NCBI GenBank assembly: GCA_937911795.1
Contig: CALDPJ010000225.1
Coordinates: forward strand, 1 to 5,310
Direction: 5' to 3'
Origin: an uncultured Flavobacteriales bacterium
Lineage (GTDB): Bacteria; Bacteroidota; Bacteroidia; Flavobacteriales_D; SKUL01
DNA: 5,310 nucleotides
Every line of letters begins with the position of its first letter. Position 1 is the first letter of the stretch. Of this stretch, positions 1-4,759 are shown piece after piece. The translations under genes were made by a program, and so were the position numbers. The notes under the pieces are model-generated. The model made no database searches and was not told the DNA's origin. It worked only from the letters and a program-made list of their open reading frames with translations.

Positions 1-219
1 ATCCTGAATAAAATAAAAGCCGAAGATATTTTGTGGGAAGCTCCACAGAAATCTCAGCAGGTTTGGTTCATAAAGCTCATCGGTGCCAATGTAAATCTGG
101 GCAACATCGCTTCGAACGATGTCATTGCTTTGGAATCGCTGAGACTTGGATTGAGGGGCGATACTTTTTTCGATTATCTGCCGGAAGAAGTAGGTGAAAA
201 AATGCGTCAGGAGCAATGA
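1..219 (+). CDS. comA: Phosphosulfolactate synthase (ComA family), C-terminal part
   Basis: The open frame runs in from the left edge, so only the last 72 residues are present. The family joins sulfite to phosphoenolpyruvate to give (2R)-phospho-3-sulfolactate in the cytoplasm. This is the first step to coenzyme M in methanogens and to sulfolactate in Bacillus spores. Seen here are the segments EAPQKSQQVWFI (about residues 13-24 of the fragment), NVNLGNI and LRLGLRGDT. I recognise these as the conserved C-terminal block of the family, covering the end of a TIM-like barrel. The TTG at 31 is only an internal codon, because homology continues upstream of it. The stop overlaps the start of the rhodanese gene (ATGA, 216-219), so it probably heads or continues an operon. 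In Bacteroidota the product may feed sulfolactate or cysteate and hence sulfonolipids, but that is inference. The catalytic N-terminal half cannot be checked here. Confidence 0.85.
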   Translation: MLNKIKAEDILWEAPQKSQQVWFIKLIGANVNLGNIASNDVIALESLRLGLRGDTFFDYLPEEVGEKMRQEQ

Positions 220-533
220 AGTCGATTTCCGTTCAGGAACTGAAAACTAAAATGGACCGGCACGAGCCTTTTCAGTTGGTGGATGTGCGCGAAACCTACG
301 AGCGCGAAATCTGCCGGCTGAACAGCGAACACATTCCACTCGAAAAACTGATTTCCGAGAAGGATCGCTTGCGAAGAGACATTCCGGTTATTCTTCACTG
401 CAGAGCCGGAGATCGCGCCAAAGCCGCTGTTGCTGCTCTCGAACAGAAACACGGCTTTGAGAATGTCTATAATCTCGAGGGTGGAATCCTGGCGTGGGCA
501 GAGCAGTTTGATCCTGAAATGGAAAAATACTGA
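216..533 (+). CDS. Single-domain rhodanese-like sulfurtransferase
   Basis: This 105-residue cytoplasmic protein has no signal peptide and consists of one rhodanese domain. Visible landmarks are the N-terminal SVQELK (5-10), the DVRE motif (23-26), and the active-site loop HCRAGDRA with the persulfide-forming Cys62. The loop fits the family pattern C-R-x-G-x-R, with Arg63 and Arg67. The closing LEGGILAWA block (87-95) is also present. The catalytic cysteine is intact, so it should carry sulfane sulfur rather than be an inactive rhodanese. The start overlaps the comA stop by 4 bases. An AGGAG lies only 2 bases upstream (209-213), too close to be a normal ribosome site, so coupling is more likely. 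The neighbour uses sulfite, and rhodanese chemistry can release sulfite from thiosulfate, so a supply role is possible. This is inference. The true sulfur donor and acceptor are unknown. Confidence 0.9.
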   Translation: MKSISVQELKTKMDRHEPFQLVDVRETYEREICRLNSEHIPLEKLISEKDRLRRDIPVILHCRAGDRAKAAVAALEQKHGFENVYNLEGGILAWAEQFDPEMEKY

Positions 534-535
534 TC

Positions 536-1531
536 GTGGAAAAACGGTCTCTCAAAGATTATTTTTTGCTGAGTGCAAAAGGAGTTGCCATGGGCGCGGC
601 GGATGTCGTACCCGGGGTCAGCGGCGGCACCATTGCTTTTATCACCGGCATTTACGAAGAGCTGCTTACATCCATTGCCAATATCAACCTTGAAGCGCTT
701 CAAACGCTGAAAAAGGAAGGAGTTGCAGCCTTTTGGAAACACATCAACGGAACTTTTTTTGTTTTTCTATTGATGGGGATTTTCATCAGTATTGCGAGTC
801 TGGCAAATCTGATCCAGTATCTGCTCAGTGAATGGGCCATCCCAACCTGGTCGTTTTTCTTCGGACTGATTGTCGCTTCGGTACTCGTGGTATTTCCGAA
901 AATTAAAAACCGCAAACGATGGAGCATCTGGGTCGCACTGGCTGCAGGAACTATCGTCGCGTATTTTATCACCCTGGCCACCCCTACTCAGGGAACAGAC
1001 AGTCTGTTGTATCTGTTTTTATGCGGGTCAATTGCGATTATCGCTATGATATTGCCCGGCATTTCAGGAAGTTTTATCCTGCTGTTGATGGGCGCCTATC
1101 TGACCGTCATGCAAACGATCAGCAGTTTTGTAGGAGCGCTGCGGCAATTTTCAACCGAACTGTTGATTGCCCATGGTACTCCGCTCGTTGTTTTTGCATT
1201 GGGCTGCATTACCGGATTGTTGCTTTTTTCGCGGATTTTAAAATGGATGTTCCAACGGGCCCATGATATCACCGTTGCAGTACTTACAGGATTCCTGATC
1301 GGTTCGCTGAATAAAGTTTGGCCATGGAAAAAAACGCTGGAATCGTTCGTGAAACATCCGGGAACCGAAAAAGAAAAAGTGGTACCGCTGATTGAACAGA
1401 ACATTCTTCCATACGAATACACTGCCATCACCGGTGAGCCGAATTATATGCTCATTGCCATTGTGACCGCTGCAATCGGGTTTATTCTTGTTTACGGGCT
1501 CAACAAATTTGCTCCGAAATCTGACGTATGA
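536..1531 (+). CDS. DUF368 membrane protein (PopT-like undecaprenyl phosphate translocase family)
   Basis: This 331-residue polytopic inner-membrane protein belongs to the DUF368 family (PF04018). Members in other bacteria (PopT, VCA0040) were shown to return undecaprenyl phosphate across the cytoplasmic membrane for reuse in envelope polymer synthesis. Seen here is the signature PGVSGGT (26-32), followed by TGIYEELL. A related second copy, PGISGS (174-179), precedes MGAY, matching the internal duplication of the family. Hydrophobic stretches lie near 74-96, 104-121, 132-148, 157-190, 214-233, 245-258 and 305-323. A polar loop starting WPWKK (262-266) and the short C-terminal tail are typical of Bacteroidota members. 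The start is GTG at 536, two bases after the rhodanese stop. The in-frame ATG at residue 19 is rejected because conserved residues precede it. The stop overlaps aroE by 4 bases. Family assignment is firm; the transport role here is by homology. Confidence 0.9.
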   Translation: MEKRSLKDYFLLSAKGVAMGAADVVPGVSGGTIAFITGIYEELLTSIANINLEALQTLKKEGVAAFWKHINGTFFVFLLMGIFISIASLANLIQYLLSEWAIPTWSFFFGLIVASVLVVFPKIKNRKRWSIWVALAAGTIVAYFITLATPTQGTDSLLYLFLCGSIAIIAMILPGISGSFILLLMGAYLTVMQTISSFVGALRQFSTELLIAHGTPLVVFALGCITGLLLFSRILKWMFQRAHDITVAVLTGFLIGSLNKVWPWKKTLESFVKHPGTEKEKVVPLIEQNILPYEYTAITGEPNYMLIAIVTAAIGFILVYGLNKFAPKSDV

Positions 1532-2259
1532 AGCAGCTGGGACTCATCGGTCATCCGCTGGATCACTCCTTTTCCAAACGTTACTTTTCTGAAAAATTCG
1601 CTCGGGAGCAAATCAGCGGATATCGCTATGATCTCTTCCCACTCAAATCAATAGAAGAGTTACCGGCCCTGCTACACGAAAACCCGGATCTGATTGGCCT
1701 GAATGTCACCATTCCTTACAAAGAAGCGGTACTCAATTATCTGGATGTAATAGACCCCCATGCAGCTTCAATAGGAGCAGTAAATACGATTGTAGTTCAA
1801 AATAATCAGTTGACCGGCTACAACACCGACTGGCTCGGATTCCGTGAAACATTGGTTCATATGAATACTGACATACAAAAAGCTTTAATTCTTGGAACCG
1901 GTGGTGCGTCTAAAGCCGTGAAATATGCATTAGCTTCCATGGGCATTGCAACAACTCTTGTAAGCCGAAAATCAAAGGTCGATGCGGTGAGTTACGCGCA
2001 ACTTTCTGAAGAAATTATTCGGGACCACCAGCTGATTATCAATTGTTCACCGCTCGGAACATTCCCGAATACAGAAACGTTTCCTCCGATAAACTACGAT
2101 GCCTTAACCAGCGACCATTTCCTGTATGATCTGGTTTATAATCCGGAGGTTACCACTTTTATGCAAAAAGGTAGTGCTGCAGGTGCAGAGGTTAAAAACG
2201 GGTACGAAATGCTGATTGCGCAGGCCGGGCAGTCGTGGAAACTGTGGAATAAAATTTAG
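1528..2259 (+). CDS. aroE: Shikimate dehydrogenase (NADP+)
   Basis: This cytoplasmic enzyme reversibly reduces 3-dehydroshikimate to shikimate with NADPH, the fourth step of the chorismate pathway. At 243 residues it is shorter than E. coli AroE (about 270) but complete. The N-terminal domain shows Ser14 and Ser16 of the shikimate site, NVTIPYK with catalytic Lys65, GAVNT with Asn86, and NTDW with Asp101. The Rossmann half has GTGGASKAV (123-131), then SRKSK (146-150) where the NADP phosphate is usually recognised, NCSPLG (172-177), DLVYNP (201-206) and NGYEML...Q232. NCSPLG differs slightly from the commoner NxTPLG. All key residues are in place, so it should be active and not a YdiB or quinate paralogue. 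Its ATG sits in an ATGA overlap with the DUF368 gene, and it is the last gene of the operon. No clear terminator directly follows the TAG. Confidence 0.97.
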   Translation: MKQLGLIGHPLDHSFSKRYFSEKFAREQISGYRYDLFPLKSIEELPALLHENPDLIGLNVTIPYKEAVLNYLDVIDPHAASIGAVNTIVVQNNQLTGYNTDWLGFRETLVHMNTDIQKALILGTGGASKAVKYALASMGIATTLVSRKSKVDAVSYAQLSEEIIRDHQLIINCSPLGTFPNTETFPPINYDALTSDHFLYDLVYNPEVTTFMQKGSAAGAEVKNGYEMLIAQAGQSWKLWNKI

Positions 2260-2290
2260 AAGGATCAGCCATTTTACTGCGAAATGTGAA

Positions 2291-2342
2291 CAATTGGATT
2301 TCACTAATGTTATATTTTCACAAAAAAGGGTAAATCCAATTG
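2291..2342. repeat. 11-base perfect inverted repeat with 30-base spacer
   Basis: CAATTGGATTT (2291-2301) is exactly complementary to AAATCCAATTG (2332-2342), with 30 bases between. The pair does not extend further on either side. It lies 31 bases after the aroE stop. There is no T-run after the right arm, so it is not a classical terminator. It could be a stem in the aroE 3' untranslated RNA or a protein-binding dyad. Its role is unknown. Confidence 0.6.
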
Positions 2343-2356
2343 GCAAATGGTTGCCA
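2341..2356. promoter_or_regulatory. Dyad TGGCAA-N4-TTGCCA, operator-like
   Basis: A perfect 6-base dyad with the 4-base centre ATGG sits between aroE and the gene at 2491 and shares two bases with the right arm of the preceding inverted repeat. A symmetrical site of this size is typical of dimeric helix-turn-helix regulators. It could equally be a small RNA hairpin. No regulator gene is nearby, so the binding partner is unknown. Confidence 0.35.
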
Positions 2357-2394
2357 CAATAAACAAAAATCATATATTGCCTGCAATAAACAAA
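2351..2394. repeat. Imperfect direct repeat TTGCC-(1-2)-CAATAAACAAA, two copies
   Basis: Copy one is TTGCC, A, CAATAAACAAA (2351-2367). Copy two is TTGCC, TG, CAATAAACAAA (2377-2394). The 11-base block is identical, and the copies start 26 to 27 bases apart. Copy two also overlaps a dyad, TATTGC-CT-GCAATA (2375-2388). The spacing is not far from 2.5 helical turns. This may be a pair of regulator sites upstream of the gene at 2491, or the remains of a short local duplication. Confidence 0.55.
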
Positions 2395-2408
2395 GGTGGA
2401 AATAAAAG

Positions 2409-2436
2409 AGCGTTGTTATCGGAAGATATCAGCGCT
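2409..2436 (+). promoter_or_regulatory. Stem-loop with GGAA tetraloop in the leader of the small gene
   Basis: AGCGTTGTTATC (2409-2420) pairs with GATATCAGCGCT (2425-2436) across a GGAA loop, a member of the stable GNRA class. Eleven of 12 positions pair, counting one G-U, with one T-T mismatch. Six T residues follow at 2450-2455, 13 bases beyond the stem. That is too far for a normal intrinsic terminator but leaves a leader or weak attenuator role open. It ends 54 bases before the ATG at 2491. Confidence 0.4.
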
Positions 2437-2438
2437 TA

Positions 2439-2446
2439 AATATTTG
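2439..2446 (+). promoter_or_regulatory. Weak candidate Bacteroidota -7 element (AATATTTG)
   Basis: The Bacteroidota primary sigma factor favours TAnnTTTG at about -7 and TTTG at about -33. This octamer matches all fixed positions except the first T. The only upstream TTG (2413-2415) lies 23 bases away, somewhat more than the usual spacing, and inside the stem-loop. If used, transcription would begin near 2452, about 40 bases before the ATG at 2491. Support is weak, because such AT-rich octamers occur by chance. Confidence 0.2.
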
Positions 2447-2490
2447 GCCTTTTTTCAGTTAACAGCATTTAGAAATTAGAACAAAGAGTA

Positions 2491-2709
2491 ATGGGAAGAC
2501 CTCCAACAAGACCGGTAAAACTTAAAGATGGTTATTACATAGAAGTAAGAAATAAAGGATCGAAGGCCGGTGTAAAGATTCGTCGCGATACTCCTGAAGA
2601 ATTGCAACAGTCCATTAAGAAATACGAAAAATCCAAGGAAGTAATCATTTTAGGAGAATCAAAGAATGGTAAATGGGTGAATGATCATCCTGTGGTCCAC
2701 AAACCTTGA
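2491..2709 (+). CDS. Small basic conserved protein of unknown function
   Basis: This 72-residue protein is rich in Lys and Arg, with no signal peptide, membrane segment or cysteine. The order of residues suggests two short strands (YYIEVRNK, 15-22; GVKIRR, 27-32), an amphipathic helix (TPEELQQSIKKYEKSK, 34-49) and a third strand (EVIILGE, 50-56). A GKW turn and a polar tail follow. The start GRPP resembles the core of an AT-hook, but one such tripeptide is weak evidence. I recall similar short basic proteins annotated as hypothetical in other Bacteroidota but know no function. It may bind nucleic acid, which is inference from charge alone. It appears monocistronic: 231 bases separate it from aroE, and a strong terminator follows. 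No Shine-Dalgarno is seen, only an A-rich leader. The TGA lies inside a 14-base inverted repeat. Confidence 0.8.
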   Translation: MGRPPTRPVKLKDGYYIEVRNKGSKAGVKIRRDTPEELQQSIKKYEKSKEVIILGESKNGKWVNDHPVVHKP

Positions 2710-2798
2710 TTTACATTTACTTTCTCAAAAAACTCAACCACTTTTCGAATTCGGAAAGTGGTTTTTTTTGTTCTTATGATATGATAAATGTAAATCAA
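2706..2798. repeat. Perfect 14-base inverted repeat flanking the terminator
   Basis: TTGATTTACATTTA (2706-2719) is exactly complementary to TAAATGTAAATCAA (2785-2798). The arms enclose 65 bases that hold the terminator hairpin. The left arm contains the TGA stop of the small gene. There is no flanking direct duplication (AACC on the left, CTGC on the right) to support a mobile origin. It could form a long outer stem in RNA or DNA, or be two opposed sites for one regulator. Confidence 0.7.
2736..2769 (+). terminator. Strong Rho-independent terminator after the small gene
   Basis: The 12-base stem AACCACTTTTCG (2736-2747) pairs through an AATT loop with 2752-2763. It has only one G-T wobble, and the T-run extends to 2769. 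It sits 26 bases past the TGA of the small gene. A run of A at 2727-2732 is separated from the stem by three bases, so weak termination on the opposite strand is also possible. Confidence 0.92.
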
Positions 2799-2824
2799 CT
2801 GCGGAAAATTAGCAGTAGCGATTG

Positions 2825-2833
2825 AATGTAAAT
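2825..2833. repeat. Third copy of the AATGTAAAT core, at the start of the barrel gene
   Basis: AATGTAAAT (2825-2833) repeats the core of the right arm of the 14-base inverted repeat (2787-2795) in the same orientation, 38 bases on. It overlaps the ATG at 2832. With the opposed copy at 2706-2719 it makes three related sites in about 130 bases. A nine-base AT-rich match can be chance. Confidence 0.3.
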
Positions 2834-3689
2834 GTTTATCTTCAAGTATATGCCTGCACCTGTTTTTCAACTGTACGGTCTGATGTTGATCTGCCTTCTG
2901 GCAAGCACTCCTGTATTGGCCAATGTTGAACCGGATTCTCTGATCACACCGGAAAAAGCGCGATTTTTTAAATTCTCTCCGGGTATCGCCTTTCAACAAG
3001 GAAGAGATGAAGGAATGTCTCCTTTGATTTATTCCGGCAGTCATTTCAACGGAGTATTGGGATTGGAAAAAACGAAGCTCCGGAATTTCAATGCGCTTGA
3101 TGTTGAAATGATGTTCGGCAGAATGCGACCGCAAACTCAACCTAAGGACAAACGATCAAGCGCACTTGCACTCCGCCTGCAAATGGACTACAGCTACATG
3201 AAAATGATGAAAACATGGAATGCTGATCGATTGCAGTTGTTCATCGGCGGAGCTTTCAACAACATGCTGAATGTGCTGTGGCATCGTCAGTATCTAAACA
3301 ACAGTTTGAATTACACGTTTAGTTCTTCATTGGGTGCAGCAGCCCGACTTCAATACCGATTCGTATTCAGAAACAAGGCATTCCGTGCTCATACTCAGAT
3401 TAATTTGCCGTTGGTTGGCTTCAATCTCCGGCCTTCGTACGCTTCATCCATTCCGGAAGGATACATTGCGCAAGACAGAAGTAACTTGCGGGCATTCTTC
3501 GATAGCGGACGGTTGCAAACCTGGAACAATTTCTTTCGGTTGCGTCACGAAATTGGAGTTTCACGGATTTTGTTTAACAGAAATGAAATAATGCTCACCT
3601 ACCGATGGGATTATTATTCAGTTGCTCACGAGCATCGCATACAGATGGCGGTGCACCAAATTATTCTCGGATGGCGATTCAGATTCTAA
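2832..3689 (+). CDS. Predicted outer-membrane beta-barrel protein, function unknown
   Basis: This 285-residue precursor starts with Lys5 and a hydrophobic core (about 11-29) ending VLA, so signal peptidase I should cut after Ala30. Cys21 is not in a lipobox (Ile precedes it), so a lipoprotein is unlikely. The mature part has alternating polar and hydrophobic residues rich in Tyr, Phe, Arg and Asn, for example ALALRLQMDYSYM, LQYRFVFRN and EIMLTYRWDYYSV. It ends GWRFRF with a terminal Phe, as outer-membrane barrels often do for assembly. I do not recognise a named family. Met7 (ATG at 2850) is an alternative start giving the same mature protein. No Shine-Dalgarno is evident. The 3' end overlaps the S41 lipoprotein gene by 19 bases, so the two are translated together and may act together at the outer membrane. 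A pore, a scaffold or a substrate of the peptidase all fit. Confidence 0.8.
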   Translation: MFIFKYMPAPVFQLYGLMLICLLASTPVLANVEPDSLITPEKARFFKFSPGIAFQQGRDEGMSPLIYSGSHFNGVLGLEKTKLRNFNALDVEMMFGRMRPQTQPKDKRSSALALRLQMDYSYMKMMKTWNADRLQLFIGGAFNNMLNVLWHRQYLNNSLNYTFSSSLGAAARLQYRFVFRNKAFRAHTQINLPLVGFNLRPSYASSIPEGYIAQDRSNLRAFFDSGRLQTWNNFFRLRHEIGVSRILFNRNEIMLTYRWDYYSVAHEHRIQMAVHQIILGWRFRF

Positions 3690-4702
3690 AACAGTTCCGA
3701 AAAAAAATACTGTTGGCGGTGTTGTTAATATCACTGCTCAGCATCACTGCGTGCGAAAAAATTCTGCTCGGTGAGGATCCAGCCAATGAGCCGGTTGAGA
3801 ATTTTGAATCTTTCTGGGAAACTTTTGACAAAAAATATGTCTACTTCACCTATAAGGAAATTGACTGGAAGGCCGTATATGCAGAATACCGTCCGAAGGT
3901 GTACAATGGGATGTCGGAACATGAATTATTCGAAGTATTGAAGGATATGATTTTTTTATTGCGCGATGGCCATACCTCGCTATCAACACCGTTTGAATTT
4001 GCCCGGAACAGAGACTGGTATCTGCATTCTCCTCCCAATTATAATTTCGATATTATTGAGCGGGAATACCTTGGAGAGGATCATACGGTAACCGGACCTC
4101 TGCTGAATAAAATCATTGACTCGGTAGGATACATCCACTATGGAAGCTTTTCGGCCAATGTTACCGACAGTCAATTGGACTATGTTCTCAATGGATTTGA
4201 AAATACCAAAGGATTGATTTTCGATGTGCGCAATAACTCAGGAGGAGACACACAGATTGCAACGCGCATTGCCTCGCGATTTACCGAAACAGAAGTCATA
4301 ACCCAATACTGGTTGTATAAAAATGGTCCGGGCTACAACGATTTTTCAGAACCCGAAGCCAAATACCTGGTACCGTTTGAGGGCCTTCGGTACACCAAGC
4401 CCGTAGTGGTACTCACCAACCGCAAATGTTACAGTGCCACCAACGATTTTGTGTTGATGATGAATTCCTTGCCGAACGTCACATTATTGGGCGACACTAC
4501 CGGAGGCGGCGGAGGTTTTCCGTTTAACGCAGAATTGCCGAATGGATGGCAGTACCGTTTTTCGTCATCGATGACGCTGGCACCTGATGGTTTTAATGTT
4601 GAGCACGGCATTCCGCCCGATGTACAGGTGGATATGGATCCAGCCGATGAGCTTGAAGATGTGGACACGCTGATTGAGGCGGCGCTGGAGTTGTTGGAGT
4701 AG
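3671..4702 (+). CDS. S41 family peptidase, lipoprotein
   Basis: I start this at the ATG at 3671, giving 343 residues. It opens with KQFRKK, a hydrophobic stretch and the lipobox ITAC, so Cys28 should be lipidated and the protein anchored to a membrane facing the periplasm or surface. The longer frame from 3605 would put 22 polar residues before the signal and is rejected. Residues 45-105 form the helical N-terminal part (FWETFDKKY to DGHTSL, His101). The S41 core follows: GYIHYGSF (153-160), FDVRNNSGGD (184-193), TNRKCYSATNDF with likely nucleophile Ser255, GDTTGGGGG (274-282) and HGIPPDV (312-318). Only about 48 residues separate DGHTSL from the core, so no PDZ domain fits. The Lys found in the TFGKG motif of CtpA/Tsp is replaced by Gly, pointing to the tricorn-like Ser-His type. 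The substrate is unknown. Pairing with the barrel gene suggests an envelope role. Confidence 0.9.
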   Translation: MAIQILKQFRKKILLAVLLISLLSITACEKILLGEDPANEPVENFESFWETFDKKYVYFTYKEIDWKAVYAEYRPKVYNGMSEHELFEVLKDMIFLLRDGHTSLSTPFEFARNRDWYLHSPPNYNFDIIEREYLGEDHTVTGPLLNKIIDSVGYIHYGSFSANVTDSQLDYVLNGFENTKGLIFDVRNNSGGDTQIATRIASRFTETEVITQYWLYKNGPGYNDFSEPEAKYLVPFEGLRYTKPVVVLTNRKCYSATNDFVLMMNSLPNVTLLGDTTGGGGGFPFNAELPNGWQYRFSSSMTLAPDGFNVEHGIPPDVQVDMDPADELEDVDTLIEAALELLE

Positions 4703-4708
4703 TCGATG

Positions 4709-4742
4709 AAAAAAACGGAATCCATTAGAATTCCGCTCTTTT
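4709..4742. terminator. Bidirectional terminator between convergent genes
   Basis: CGGAAT (4716-4721) pairs with ATTCCG (4730-4735) across an 8-base loop. On the + strand it is followed by CTCTTTT. On the - strand the A-run 4709-4715 becomes seven T residues directly after the stem. It lies in the 57 bases between the S41 stop and the stop of the convergent gene. The stem is short, so it is better supported for the - strand gene, whose T-run is uninterrupted. Confidence 0.6.
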
Positions 4743-4759
4743 GTCATCACAATTGTTAT

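Noticed and set aside
919..1431. Open frames of 111-115 codons on both strands within the DUF368 gene
   Set aside because: They are shadows of a conserved membrane protein, and neither translation looks like a real protein.
2307..2333. Eight-codon leader peptide (MLYFHKKG) after aroE
   Set aside because: It has no ribosome site, no runs of regulatory codons, and lies too far from any attenuator to be convincing.
2706..2798. MITE-like mobile element
   Set aside because: The 14-base terminal repeats are suggestive, but no target duplication flanks them and no second copy is visible in the window, so I list it only as an inverted repeat.
2685..3140. 151-codon open frame on the - strand opposite the barrel gene
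   Set aside because: It spans the terminator and runs antisense to a gene with a good signal peptide and barrel-like pattern. Its translation shows no domain.
3605..3670. Longer start for the S41 gene at 3605, adding 22 residues
   Set aside because: It would overlap the barrel gene by 85 bases and place polar residues ahead of a clean lipoprotein signal that begins at the ATG at 3671.
4429..4725. 98-codon - strand frame with Ser-rich translation
   Set aside because: It is antisense to the conserved S41 catalytic core, and the Ser runs simply mirror the Asp/Glu and Gly codons of that gene.
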